Source: an uncultured Campylobacter sp. | Lineage (GTDB): Bacteria; Campylobacterota; Campylobacteria; Campylobacterales; Campylobacteraceae | Length of the DNA: 64,000 nt | Assembly: GCF_937921625.1 (NCBI RefSeq) | Contig: NZ_CAKZTI010000057.1 | Location: forward strand, 3,005-67,004 | Reading direction: 5' to 3' | In this document: positions 1 to 8,566 of the stretch, in pieces | Numbering within the stretch: the stretch's first letter is position 1 | Layout of the letters: each line of letters opens with the position of its first letter | Translations under genes and position numbers: made by a program | Notes under the pieces: model-generated | The model's input: the letters and a program-made list of their open reading frames with translations, nothing else | The model's database searches: none | Told to the model about the DNA's origin: nothing

Positions 1-220
1 GGGTTGAACCGACCACTGGTGTACCGGTTGTTCTGCCAAGAGCACCGCCGGGTAGCTAAGTCGGGATGCGATAAGAGCTGAAAGCATCTAAGCTCGAAGC
101 CGACTCCAAGATGAATCTTCTTTTAAGAGCTCTAGTAGACTACTAGTTTGATAGGCCGGATGTGTAATGGATGAAAGTCCTTTAGCTGACCGGTACTAAT
201 AGCTCGTTTGCTTATCTTTT
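1..220 (+). rRNA. 23S rRNA, 3' end (5' part outside window)
   Basis: The first ~220 bases match the conserved 3' domain of bacterial 23S rRNA, including GACCGGTACTAATAGCTC close to the end and the sarcin-ricin-distal helices of domain VI. The gene runs + strand and enters from outside the window. The 3' boundary is estimated from the last conserved pairing sequence (GTTTGCTTATC) and may be off by about 10 bases. Confidence 0.95.
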
Positions 221-630
221 AAGCATTACTTCCTTGTTAAGGATAAAATTGATTCCTAATTTTTCACTATGCTTCGTTAAACTTCGCTGCAGACTTCGGT
301 CACATACCATACGTATGCTCCCTTGTCTTTGCTCGTTTGCCTCGCCTAGCAAAAAATTAGTTCTCAATTCGAAATAGTAAATTTTTACTATACCTTATCA
401 ACCTTTGTTTTTATAAAACAAGATCTGGCTTTAACGATGAACGCAGTGTTAAATAAGAGATTATAAAAGATATCCGTAATCTACGATTAATCTAAGTTTT
501 AGATTACGACGAAGTATTTTTAAATATGAGGCGAATAGGTAAGAACGAGTAAAGCTTGTATGCTACAGGGCTAATTCGTAACTATTTCAGTACCGCTTCA
601 AACAACAAAAGCAATCCCTTATTTAACACT
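221..630. other. 23S-5S spacer, no gene seen
   Basis: About 410 bases separate 23S from 5S, long for this spacer. I see no tRNA cloverleaf and no credible coding frame. A weak hairpin with arms GTAATCTA / TAGATTAC lies near 477-512 and could be an RNA-processing or pausing structure. Co-transcription with the rRNAs is assumed, not shown. Confidence 0.6.
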
Positions 631-746
631 GCCTGTGGCTATACAGACGAGGAAACGCCTTGCTCCATCTCGAACCAAGAAGCTAAGCTCGTCCTGGCTG
701 ATGATACTATCCGTTACTCGGACGGGGAAAGTAGGTCGCTGCAGGC
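631..746 (+). rRNA. rrf: 5S ribosomal RNA
   Basis: The stretch carries the typical 5S layout. A terminal helix is formed by GCCTGTGGC at the 5' end and its partner GCTGCAGGC at the 3' end. The conserved loop words CATCTCGAACC and the AGTAGGTCGCTGC 3' region lie between them. Length is ~116 nt, as expected. An open frame drawn across it (556-825) is an artefact. It follows 23S on the same strand and completes the rRNA operon. Confidence 0.93.
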
Positions 747-1883
747 TTTGTTAAAATTCCATAACTTTCCATACAATTTTCAATTTAAATTCTATTCCGG
801 CATCTTTGGATTATCGCTTTTTTAGCCAATAAATATTGCTTGATAAATTTAAAATTCTATAGCCTTTTAGAATTTTAGAACCTTCTGCAAATACAAATTT
901 TAAATCTAGCCCTCCATCATTACAAAATCTCAAAACTCTGCATTAAATTTGACTTATATTGAGTGAAAAATGATACGGATTGAAATTTTTCTATAATACT
1001 TGCTTGTTCGTATCGTTTTTAATACTATCTGTTGCGTTTACTTTTTAACTTCTATGGCGCGGCCGCCTTTCTAGCCTCTCCTAGCCTCATTTATATTAAT
1101 TTATATTTATCCATTCGTTCGTTTTTAATACATTGCCGCGCTTTTATATCTAAATTATAAAGCCGCCGGCAACTTATAAGGCTTTCGTATGATTTAAACT
1201 ATATGCCAAATAAAGCTTGGCAAGCGCTGTTACTTAGTATAATGAAGCGTCCCATAAGCAGATAAAACCCTATTAAAAATCAAGCCCAGAAAAGCATGTC
1301 CTACAAAAGCAAGCTTACGAATGCGGCTAAATTTTATGAAGATTGCTCGTCTAGCTTTGCACGTAAGGTATCCGTGCCCTTTCATAACACCAGTATCCCG
1401 TGTCGCCGTATGCGTCTAGTATTGCACGTAAAAAGTCTCCGTGCGCGGTAAGGTAGGGCTAAATTTCATAAGTACCGCCGCTTAGCTTTTTACATGATTT
1501 AAATCCAAATCCAGTTTCAATGCTTGCGGTATTAAATTTAATATATCTAGCTTTATCCTTTTCGGTCTCCAAAGAGAAGCAAAAAAAGCGCTGTTAAATT
1601 TAATCTATCTAGCTTTATCGCCTATCTGCTTTTTAAGATCAAGCTAAAATTTAACGTATTTATTTAATAAAACGATCGAAGCAGATAAAATTTCAATATA
1701 TCTCTTAAATTTATCTCCCTTTAAGCCCTGCGTAAATATAATTCTTACCGTATTGCAAGGTAGCGTAATAGCATATGGGCGCATTCCTTTTCTAGCACTG
1801 GCGCGGGATAGGTATGCAATACGCTCAACTCTAATAGACGTTTTATTTGGCAATACAGATATCTTAACCTCAAAGGACTTTTA
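747..1883. other. 1.1-kb gap after the rRNA operon with imperfect direct repeats
   Basis: No supported gene. It holds two pairs of imperfect direct repeats: the word CGTCTAG(C/T)(T/A)TTGCACGTAA near 1348 and 1411, and TTAAATTTAATNTATCTAG near 1535 and 1590. On the minus strand short frames of ~50 codons exist but are broken by stops and have no recognisable product. This may be the remains of a decayed repetitive gene, or plain spacer; I cannot tell which. Confidence 0.4.
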
Positions 1884-2384
1884 ATGAAAAACCTATTTAA
1901 ATCCGCACTATTTCTATCGCTTCCTGCATTTATGCTAGCAGCAGTAAATTTAAACACTGCAAGTAAAGAGGAGCTTATGGCGCTTCCGGGCATCGGAGAG
2001 GCAAAAGCTCAGGCTATTATAGATTACCGCAAGGATAATAAATTTAAAGATATCGAGGATATCAAAAACATTAAAGGCATAGGCGATAAGAGATTTGAGC
2101 TTATTAAAGATGATCTTGCCGTAAGCGGACAGACCGACATTAGTGATCTAAAATCTGCCAAGAAAAAAGCAAGTAAAAAAGCTAAAGATACCGCCAAATC
2201 TGCTAAGGCTAAAGCAAATACCAAATCAGAAAAGATGCAAGAGAGAATGGATGATAGCATGGATAAGGCTATGAATGAGGATGGTAAAGTAAAAAGCTCT
2301 ACGGCTAAGTTGAAAGACGAAGCTAAAGAAGAGGGATCATCTAAGGCTAAAGGTAAGAGGGGTAAGAAGGGTAAGGGAGAGTAA
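1884..2384 (+). CDS. ComEA-like helix-hairpin-helix protein, exported
   Basis: A 166-residue protein with an N-terminal signal peptide (hydrophobic run at ~4-20 ending in LAA), then a ComEA-type helix-hairpin-helix domain at ~22-80. That domain carries the two diagnostic turns LPGIGEAKAQ and IKGIGDKR and the opening VNLNTAS. The rest (~85-166) is a Lys/Ala/Ser-rich, probably disordered basic tail. ComEA binds incoming double-stranded DNA in the periplasm during natural transformation; the Campylobacter version is a short exported HhH protein. The basic tail is longer than in minimal ComEA and would favour DNA contact. The AAAGGAC ribosome site sits just before the ATG. It stands alone between two gaps. 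A related HhH DNA-binding role is the alternative. Confidence 0.8.
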   Translation: MKNLFKSALFLSLPAFMLAAVNLNTASKEELMALPGIGEAKAQAIIDYRKDNKFKDIEDIKNIKGIGDKRFELIKDDLAVSGQTDISDLKSAKKKASKKAKDTAKSAKAKANTKSEKMQERMDDSMDKAMNEDGKVKSSTAKLKDEAKEEGSSKAKGKRGKKGKGE

Positions 2385-2791
2385 AATTTCTCCCGATCTT
2401 AGCTTATTATTCTATATTGCGACAAATGTATGATCTACGTAGCAAGTATATAGATTTAGGCGGAGCTATGGAAGTGTGCAAGATTTTAATTCGAATCTTG
2501 CGTAATTAGCTTGTGATCGACTATACTGTAGATTTAGAAGTTTACAGTTCGATTTAAACTTGCGGATGCAATTTTATTTTATGGTACGGCGAGCCGATAT
2601 TTTTTGGAATTTTAAGGTGTAAATTCTTGATTTTTCATAAATTTTAATCTCACTGCTTTTAAGCAGAACTAAAATTACCCTAAAGACCGCCTAACTATAG
2701 CAAGGTATCGGCAAATCGATTACCGACGCGTTTCAGCTAATGCCTAGAAATCGTGTAGGCTAAATGTCAAGCCATAAGAGATCATAGCGGT
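2385..2791. other. gap of ~400 bases, nothing recognised
   Basis: No gene, tRNA or clear terminator is visible between the convergent ComEA-like gene and the EamA gene. The sequence is AT-rich with scattered AAATTT-type words. Confidence 0.5.
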
Positions 2792-3331
2792 TTAGGGTGG
2801 CAATTTTGCAGAAGCGGCAGTGGGTTTATCTGACGACAAAGCGTATGGCGTAACGCGAGCGTGGCGGTTAAAAAGACTACAAGAGATAGGTTTAAAGCAA
2901 ATTTTACCCTGTTTAAACGCCAACATCATCACGCCTGCGCCGATGAGTGCTAGTGCGAGCCATTCGCGAAGACTCGGGCGCTCGCCTAAAAATATCACGG
3001 CTATGATTACAACGAGTACCACGCTTAGTTTATCGATCGGTACTACTTGATAAGCTTTGCCGATTTGCAGAGCTTTGAAATACGCTAGCCATGATGCACC
3101 CGTAGCTAATCCGCTTAGTATCAAAAATACCCAGTTGCGAGGGCTCAGACTAGATAGCGGCTGCCAGGCTTTAGCGTAGCGCAGGAACACGGCGAGACAC
3201 AGGGCGATGATGATCGTGCGAATAAAAGTCGCGAAGTGGGAGTTGATGCCTTCAAGCCCGATTTTTGCAAATATCGCAGTCAGCGCCGCAAATACCGCCG
3301 ACGCGAGCGCCCAAGCCACCCAAGTTTCCAT
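2792..3331 (-). CDS. EamA/DMT-family half-size membrane transporter
   Basis: This is a 179-residue protein. Residues 1-140 form one EamA domain with about five hydrophobic helices, containing the family-typical VVPIDKLSVVLVVIIAVIFLGERPS stretch followed by the last helix LIGAGVMMLA. Single-domain EamA proteins of ~140 residues act as dimers in the inner membrane, exporting small metabolites or drugs; the substrate cannot be read from sequence. The last ~37 residues (FKPISC... to the end) are polar, unlike the family, and look like read-through past the usual end of the domain. A TATAAT box lies upstream on the minus strand. Confidence 0.75.
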   Translation of the reverse strand: METWVAWALASAVFAALTAIFAKIGLEGINSHFATFIRTIIIALCLAVFLRYAKAWQPLSSLSPRNWVFLILSGLATGASWLAYFKALQIGKAYQVVPIDKLSVVLVVIIAVIFLGERPSLREWLALALIGAGVMMLAFKQGKICFKPISCSLFNRHARVTPYALSSDKPTAASAKLPP

Positions 3332-3359
3332 GGTCTTCCTCTGTGAAATAAATTGTTAG

Positions 3360-3365
3360 ATTATA
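3360..3365 (-). promoter_or_regulatory. -10 box for the EamA gene
   Basis: On the minus strand this reads TATAAT, about 30 bases before the ATG at 3331. Campylobacter sigma-70 promoters depend mainly on such an extended -10 with no fixed -35. Called from sequence alone. Confidence 0.5.
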
Positions 3366-3803
3366 GCCCTATTTGGGTAAAATTTGCTTATAATTTTGTG
3401 GGCGTCGCGATAAAAAGCAAAATCACAAGCGATCGACACGACAAAGGCGACAATCAAAATTTTAAAATTTCACTGCAAAACGGGGCTTAAATTCCGGTTT
3501 CATTAGACTAAGATGCGATTTTGATGCGACTGGGGCGAGTTTCAACCGAATGCGATCCCTAGTGCTATAAAACACAGCGCGTAGATAGTTGGGTAAAATT
3601 TCGCTTTAGCGAGATAAAATTTTATTCGAGAGAGTAATCTTGTTCGTGAATGTGAAAATTCTATTCTAATACAGCAAAAGCGCCGTAAAATAGATTTTCT
3701 GAAAAATTCAGTGCGATGAAAATTTGCCAGAGCGGGCGGGCTCAAATTTAAAAAATATTTACTGCTCATATATAAAATTCCAAGATTTCTACAAGGAGAG
3801 CCT
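3366..3803. other. gap before the DUF4878-like lipoprotein gene, no gene seen
   Basis: AT-rich spacer between divergent genes with several AAATTT/GAATTT words. A long minus-strand open frame runs through it and over the next gene, but it is only the shadow of that gene. No clear promoter was picked out for the + strand. Confidence 0.4.
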
Positions 3804-4187
3804 ATGAAAAAATTTCTACTCGCGCTCATTGCGATATTCGTTCTAGCGGGCTGCGGCAGCGACCCGAAAGGCGTAGCCGAGGACTTCATCAGAGCCCTAT
3901 ACGAGGGCGATTCTAAGACTTTGGTGGATGCTATAGATATACCCGATAAGGACAGATCGGACGATGGCTCTATGCAGATGATAAACGGCAAACTGATGCA
4001 AATGGCGGGTGCCGGCAAGGAGGAGGCCTCCAAGCGCGACGGGTTAAAAGGCGTCTCGGGCGAGCTGCAAAATAGCGACGAGAAATCGGCGCTCGTAAAA
4101 GTCGTCGTGTCTTTTAAAAACGGCACGAACCGCACCGAGAGCGTTAAACTCGTCAAAAAAGACGGCAAGTGGAAAGTCTCGCTTTAG
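3804..4187 (+). CDS. DUF4878-like lipoprotein
   Basis: A 127-residue lipoprotein. Residues 1-17 form a signal peptide ending in the lipobox LAGC, so Cys17 would be lipidated. The mature part has the DUF4878 / NTF2-like pattern: a helix with EDFIRALYEGD, a loop-rich middle, then two strands (SALVKVVVSFKNG and SVKLVKKDGKWKVSL) that close a cone-shaped fold. The family is exported in many bacteria, with no firm biochemical role. The AAGGAG site is well placed before the ATG. Its stop lies inside the next gene, so the two are translationally coupled. Confidence 0.75.
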   Translation: MKKFLLALIAIFVLAGCGSDPKGVAEDFIRALYEGDSKTLVDAIDIPDKDRSDDGSMQMINGKLMQMAGAGKEEASKRDGLKGVSGELQNSDEKSALVKVVVSFKNGTNRTESVKLVKKDGKWKVSL

Positions 4188-4780
4188 CGAAAAAGTTTCT
4201 CATCTGCTTGATATTTGCCACAAGCGGGCTTGGCGAGCTTTGGATGCTCACGCGCGCATCTGCCGCAAAAGAGCCGCTACGGGTACCGGATGAAATTTTA
4301 TCAAACCTACGCACGGGCGATCTCGTCTTTCGCCTAGGCGACGTCACCGACAGCCGCATAATCGCGACCGCGACGGATTTTAAATACTCGCACGTAGGCA
4401 TGATCGTGCGCGAGCGCCCGCTTTTGGTGGTGCACGCGGTAACGGGCGAGGGCGGGCTAGACGGCGTCGCGGCTGTTTCGATGCGCGAGTTCTTGGCGCA
4501 TGCGCGAGACTTCGGCGCGGTGCGGATGAAATTTTTAAGCGAGGAGCAAAAGGCGCGCCTCGCTGTCTCTCTACTTAGGCGCGTCGGCGAGAGTTTTACG
4601 CTAAGACCTCGCGGCGAAGCGAATCTCTACTGCACAACGTTACTTGAGCAGGAAATTTCAAAAATAACGGAATTTTCGCCGCAGTATTTCAAACTCAACC
4701 TAGCCGTCCTAGGCGGCGAATACCTCGCGCCGAAGGCGTTTTGGCATTACGGCGGTGTTGAAATTTTATACGAGCGGTAG
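4169..4780 (+). CDS. YiiX/YebB-like papain-fold (NlpC/P60 superfamily) protein
   Basis: A 203-residue protein from a GTG start that overlaps the lipoprotein gene by 19 bases. Residues ~8-32 form a signal peptide or anchor. The rest matches the permuted NlpC/P60 family typified by YiiX. A turn GDLVFRLGD precedes the catalytic His in SHVGMIV (His75), and a later Cys sits in YCTTLLEQE (Cys155). In permuted members the His comes before the Cys, as here. Such enzymes hydrolyse amide or ester bonds in peptidoglycan or lipids, so a periplasmic hydrolase is likely; the substrate is unknown. Overlap with the lipoprotein gene suggests the two act together. Confidence 0.7.
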   Translation: MESLALAKKFLICLIFATSGLGELWMLTRASAAKEPLRVPDEILSNLRTGDLVFRLGDVTDSRIIATATDFKYSHVGMIVRERPLLVVHAVTGEGGLDGVAAVSMREFLAHARDFGAVRMKFLSEEQKARLAVSLLRRVGESFTLRPRGEANLYCTTLLEQEISKITEFSPQYFKLNLAVLGGEYLAPKAFWHYGGVEILYER

Positions 4781-5064
4781 GCACGACCTAGCTTGGGCTG
4801 GAATTTTGCGCGCTATGTAAATTTAAATATCGCGTCAATTCGAGCACATATAAATGAAATTCCGTGCCGCAAAATTTCGGTCAGAATTTTGCTTTGACAC
4901 TAAATTTTAAAATTCCGAACGACGTAAAATTCTATGTAATATATAATTTTGTAGAGCACTAAATTACAAAATTCCAATAATTACTGAATTTTCAAAATTT
5001 GGTGGGCATGAAATTTCATAGAGCGCGTAACTTACAAAATTTCAAAAAGCAAAGCGCGCGAGCT

Positions 5065-6192
5065 CTACAGCTCGCCGAAAAGCGCTTCGAGATTTTTAAG
5101 ACCTTCCTCCGTGGAGACTTTTTTCTCACTCGCCGAACCGGTTTCGATAAGTTCGATCTCGCAGCCGCACAGCATCGAGGCGAGTCGGATATTTAGGCCG
5201 TTTTTGCCGATCGCTTTGCTTTTTTGATCGGGGTTTACATAGACGATCGCCTTGCCGTCCTGCGCTATTTTGACCGAGTTTACGATCGCGGGCGCCATCG
5301 CACGAGTGATCAAAATTTCGGGACTTGCGGAGTATTCAAACGCGTCGATGCTCTCACCGCCGCTTCCGTCTTGCAAATTTTTGCTTAAAAATCTACTCAC
5401 CGCGTCGATGCGAGCGCCTCCTTTGCCGACGGTAGCACCCACCGGATCGACGTTTGGCGAGACGGCGCTAAGCGCGATTTTGGCGCGCCTGCCGGGGATT
5501 CTGGCGCAGGCTTGGATGATGACGCTGCCGTCTTTGATCTCGGGGACTTCGGCGGCGAGCAGGGCTTCTAGGAATTTCGGGCTGGTGCGCGAAAGTTCCA
5601 GCCTGATGCCGTGAGATTTGTCGATCGCTACGTTTTTGATGACGGCTTGCAGCACGTCGCCGATTTTGAAATTTTCACCCTTGATGCGGTTTTTAAGCGG
5701 CATAAAGGCCTTCGTATCCTCGATCTCTACGTAGGTCGTGCCGTCGTGATCGATCTTGGTGACCGTGCCGTGGGTGAAAGTGCCTACCTTGCTTTTATAG
5801 TTCTCAAAAATTTTCTCTTCGAGCAGCCTTTGGATATGAAAATTTAGCTCTCTAGCCAGCACGCCGGAAGCCGTGCGACCGAGGTTTTCGATATTTATTT
5901 CGTAGCTTAGCTCATCGCCGATCTCTGCGTTTTCGCCTATTTTTTTGGCTTCGCTTAGCGCGATGAAGTTGTGATCATTGAGTCGCTCGTCATCATCTGC
6001 GACGACGTGGACCTTTTGGTAGAGCTTGACGCGTTTGGTCTGCGGATCAACCTCGCTGTCGTAGAGATACTCCTCGCCGAAAAGTCTTTTTGCGGTCTGG
6101 ATGAACGCCGTTTTGACGCGCTCTTTGACGTCCGCGAGCTCAAGCCCCTTTTCATTTGCAATCGACTCGATGATGTCGGTGATTTTTTCCAT
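5065..6192 (-). CDS. nusA: transcription termination/antitermination factor NusA
   Basis: A 375-residue protein, the short NusA form of Campylobacterota (no C-terminal acidic repeats as in E. coli). The N-terminal RNA-polymerase-binding domain is at ~1-130 and the S1 RNA-binding domain at ~135-205. The two KH domains carry GATVGKGGARI and AIGKNGLNIRLAS. NusA binds RNA polymerase and nascent RNA, affecting pausing, termination and rRNA antitermination. The ATG has an AAGGAAA ribosome site. It diverges from the HP0268-like/miaB operon, as I recall for C. jejuni nusA (Cj0460). Confidence 0.96.
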   Translation of the reverse strand: MEKITDIIESIANEKGLELADVKERVKTAFIQTAKRLFGEEYLYDSEVDPQTKRVKLYQKVHVVADDDERLNDHNFIALSEAKKIGENAEIGDELSYEINIENLGRTASGVLARELNFHIQRLLEEKIFENYKSKVGTFTHGTVTKIDHDGTTYVEIEDTKAFMPLKNRIKGENFKIGDVLQAVIKNVAIDKSHGIRLELSRTSPKFLEALLAAEVPEIKDGSVIIQACARIPGRRAKIALSAVSPNVDPVGATVGKGGARIDAVSRFLSKNLQDGSGGESIDAFEYSASPEILITRAMAPAIVNSVKIAQDGKAIVYVNPDQKSKAIGKNGLNIRLASMLCGCEIELIETGSASEKKVSTEEGLKNLEALFGEL

Positions 6193-6254
6193 AAATTTTC
6201 CTTAAGATTTGATTTCGTGCTACTAAATTTGGATTTTAAATTTTGAAGTGCGAT

Positions 6255-6260
6255 ATTATA
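6255..6260 (-). promoter_or_regulatory. -10 box for nusA
   Basis: Reads TATAAT on the minus strand, ~65 bases upstream of the nusA ATG, in the AT-rich region between divergent operons. Confidence 0.45.
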
Positions 6261-6351
6261 TGGAATTTTGACTTTATTTTTATTTAAACGAATTATTATC
6301 TAAATTTCGCTAAACTCGCGGGTTTAATAAAGATAAATGAAAGGATAGATC

Positions 6352-6594
6352 ATGCAGCTAAAACTTGCCAGAACGGAGCTTGCTTCTAAGCCAAAAAGCG
6401 TTAAGATCGAGGATTTGCAAGCCCAAGTAGAAAAGAGCGGACAGAAAATATTTTATCTGGATAGAGAAAATTCTCAAAAAGATTTAGCCGCTTTGGTGGA
6501 TTTTTTCGACACTAAGGGTTTTAGCGTGTATCAACGCATAGTGCGATACGGGCTGAACGAAAACGAGTATATGTACGAGGTGCATATCCTTTGA
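6352..6594 (+). CDS. HP0268-like small protein (putative nuclease)
   Basis: An 80-residue protein resembling Helicobacter pylori HP0268, a small basic/acidic alpha-beta protein reported to nick DNA and cut RNA. Visible marks are the opening MQLKLAR, the core FYLDRENSQKDLAALVDFF and the closing YMYEVHIL. It is the first gene of the operon with miaB and the DUF374 acyltransferase, and its stop overlaps the miaB start by 4 bases. In C. jejuni the same neighbour order occurs beside nusA. Good AAAGGA ribosome site. The function is taken from the H. pylori protein and not shown here. Confidence 0.75.
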   Translation: MQLKLARTELASKPKSVKIEDLQAQVEKSGQKIFYLDRENSQKDLAALVDFFDTKGFSVYQRIVRYGLNENEYMYEVHIL

Positions 6595-7886
6595 GCAAAC
6601 TCCTCTTCATCCAGACCCTAGGTTGCGCGATGAACGTGCGCGATAGCGAGCATATTATCGCGCAGCTAAAAGAGCAAGATTACGAGATTACCGATGACGT
6701 AAATATCGCGGATCTGATCTTAATAAACACCTGCTCCGTGCGTGAAAAGCCCGTGCATAAGCTTTTTAGCGAGATCGGAGCTTTTGATAAGGCGCGAAAA
6801 AAGGGCTCTAAAATCGGCGTTTGCGGCTGCACCGCAAGCCATCTGGGCGGAGAAATTTTTAAGCGCGCACCCTTTGTGGATTTCGTACTCGGCGCCAGAA
6901 ACGTATCTAAAATTTCGCAAGCCGTTCTTACGCCAAAATTTATCAGCACGGACATAAACTACGACGAGAGCGAGTTTGCCTTCGGCGATTTTGCGAGCTC
7001 GCCATATAAATCCTTCATAAACATAATGATCGGCTGCGACAAAAAGTGCTCCTACTGCATCGTGCCGCAGACTAGAGGCGATGAAATTTCGATCCCCGCT
7101 CAAATCATCTTGCGCGAAGCCGAAAGATCCGCCTCTCGCGGTGCCAAAGAGATATTTTTGCTCGGCCAAAACGTCAATAATTACGGCAAGCGCTTTTCTA
7201 GCGCGCACGAAGAAATCGACTTCAGCGACCTGCTCGTGCGGCTTAGCGAGATAGAGGGCATCGAGCGCATCCGCTTTACTAGCCCGCATCCGCTGCATAT
7301 GGACGATAAATTTTTGGACGTTTTTTGCAATAATCCTAAAATTTGCAAATCGATGCATATGCCGCTGCAAAGCGGCTCTAGCAAGGTTTTGCGCGATATG
7401 AAGCGCGGATATACCAAGCAGTGGTATCTGGACCGCGCACTTAAGCTACGCCAAGGCTGCCCGGGCGTGGCGATTAGCACCGACATCATCGTGGGCTATC
7501 CGAGCGAGAGCGAGGAGGATTTTGCCGAGACGATGGAGGTGTTAGAAGCGGTGAGATTTGAGCAGGTTTTTTCCTTTAAATTTAGCCCTAGACCGCTCAC
7601 GCCAGCGGCAAGCTTAAAGCCGTTGGATGATGAAATTTCAAGCGAAAGATTAAGCAGGTTGCAAAGCGCTCACGCTAAAATTTTAGACGAGATCGCAGGG
7701 GCGCAAAAAGATAAAATTTTTGACGTATATTTCGAGGAGCTGCGCGAGGGCGGCACCGCGTACGGTAGAAGCTTTTCAAATTTTTTAATCTGCGCGCAAG
7801 GCGGCGAGGAGCTACTAGGAAAAACGCGCAGAGTACGTATCGAAAAGACCGCCAGAATGGCGCTTTATGGACAAGTTATCGCTTAA
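6591..7886 (+). CDS. miaB: tRNA-2-methylthio-N6-dimethylallyladenosine synthase MiaB
   Basis: A 431-residue radical SAM methylthiotransferase. It adds the methylthio group to i6A37 in tRNAs reading UNN codons. The N-terminal UPF0004 domain has Cys in TLGCAMN, NTCSVR and VCGC. The radical SAM cluster is CDKKCSYC near residue 155, and a C-terminal TRAM domain follows (~370-431). It starts at TTG (6591), with the preceding stop TGA overlapping that codon, so translation is coupled. The opening MSKLLFIQTLGCAMNVRDSE fits this start. Confidence 0.95.
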   Translation: MSKLLFIQTLGCAMNVRDSEHIIAQLKEQDYEITDDVNIADLILINTCSVREKPVHKLFSEIGAFDKARKKGSKIGVCGCTASHLGGEIFKRAPFVDFVLGARNVSKISQAVLTPKFISTDINYDESEFAFGDFASSPYKSFINIMIGCDKKCSYCIVPQTRGDEISIPAQIILREAERSASRGAKEIFLLGQNVNNYGKRFSSAHEEIDFSDLLVRLSEIEGIERIRFTSPHPLHMDDKFLDVFCNNPKICKSMHMPLQSGSSKVLRDMKRGYTKQWYLDRALKLRQGCPGVAISTDIIVGYPSESEEDFAETMEVLEAVRFEQVFSFKFSPRPLTPAASLKPLDDEISSERLSRLQSAHAKILDEIAGAQKDKIFDVYFEELREGGTAYGRSFSNFLICAQGGEELLGKTRRVRIEKTARMALYGQVIA

Positions 7887-8520
7887 AAAGCGGTTGTTTT
7901 TCCGCGTCGCCGAATATCTCATTTTTATCCTGATTTGGTGTATTTTTTTAACGTGCAGGGTTAAATTTACCCCCACGAAGCTGCCCGAAAAGCCCTGCGT
8001 CGTCGTATTTTGGCATGGAAGATTAGCGATGATGAGCTTTGCTTATAGACGCTGGTGGTTGCGGGATTTCGACAGCAAAAGGCGCGCCAAGGTCATCATC
8101 TCGGATCACAAAGACGGCGAGATAATTACGCGTGTGATCTCGCATTTTGGCATCGGTGCGATCCGCGGCAGCAGTTTCAAAGGCGGCGCGCGCGCGCTTA
8201 TGGGTGCGATCAAAGAGATAAAAAACGGCACAGACGTCATCATCACTCCAGACGGTCCGCGCGGTCCGCTTCACAGCGTCGCCGACGGTGCCGTGATCAT
8301 TGCGCAGCGGCTAAACTTAGACCTTTACGCGCTAAATTACGAAGCGAGCAGTTTTTGGAAATTTCATAGCTGGGACGAGATGGTATTGCCAAAGCCGTTT
8401 TCACGCATAAATTACAGCCTCAGCGCGCCGTTAAATTTAACTGGGCTTAGCCTCGATGCGGGCAAAGAGGCGATCAGGCAACTGCTTTTTGCAAGCGCCG
8501 AGCAGGACGTTAAATTTTAG
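7867..8520 (+). CDS. DUF374 lysophospholipid acyltransferase family protein
   Basis: A 217-residue membrane-associated protein with an N-terminal hydrophobic anchor (~14-32). The DUF374 core follows: FWHGRLAMM, ISDHKDGEIIT, IRGSSFKGGARAL and TPDGPRGPLH. These are acyltransferase-like motifs found in proteins such as ones that acylate lipid A or lysophospholipids. The exact acceptor is unknown. The ATG overlaps the end of miaB by 20 bases, keeping the operon order I recall for C. jejuni Cj0459c-Cj0457c. Confidence 0.82.
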   Translation: MDKLSLKKRLFFRVAEYLIFILIWCIFLTCRVKFTPTKLPEKPCVVVFWHGRLAMMSFAYRRWWLRDFDSKRRAKVIISDHKDGEIITRVISHFGIGAIRGSSFKGGARALMGAIKEIKNGTDVIITPDGPRGPLHSVADGAVIIAQRLNLDLYALNYEASSFWKFHSWDEMVLPKPFSRINYSLSAPLNLTGLSLDAGKEAIRQLLFASAEQDVKF

Positions 8521-8541
8521 TTTGAAATAATAGTGTTTCGG

Positions 8542-8547
8542 TATAAT
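8542..8547 (+). promoter_or_regulatory. -10 box before the 251-residue gene
   Basis: GTATAATTG about 20 bases before the ATG at 8567, followed by the ribosome site TTAGGAG. Suggests this gene also has its own promoter apart from the miaB operon. Confidence 0.5.
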
Positions 8548-8566
8548 TGCAATTTTAGGAGAAAAA

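Noticed and set aside
556..825. 89-codon open frame on the + strand
   Set aside because: It runs across the 5S rRNA gene (631-746) and has no family resemblance.
3542..4168. 208-codon minus-strand frame
   Set aside because: Ser/Leu-rich shadow of the DUF4878-like lipoprotein gene; no ribosome site.
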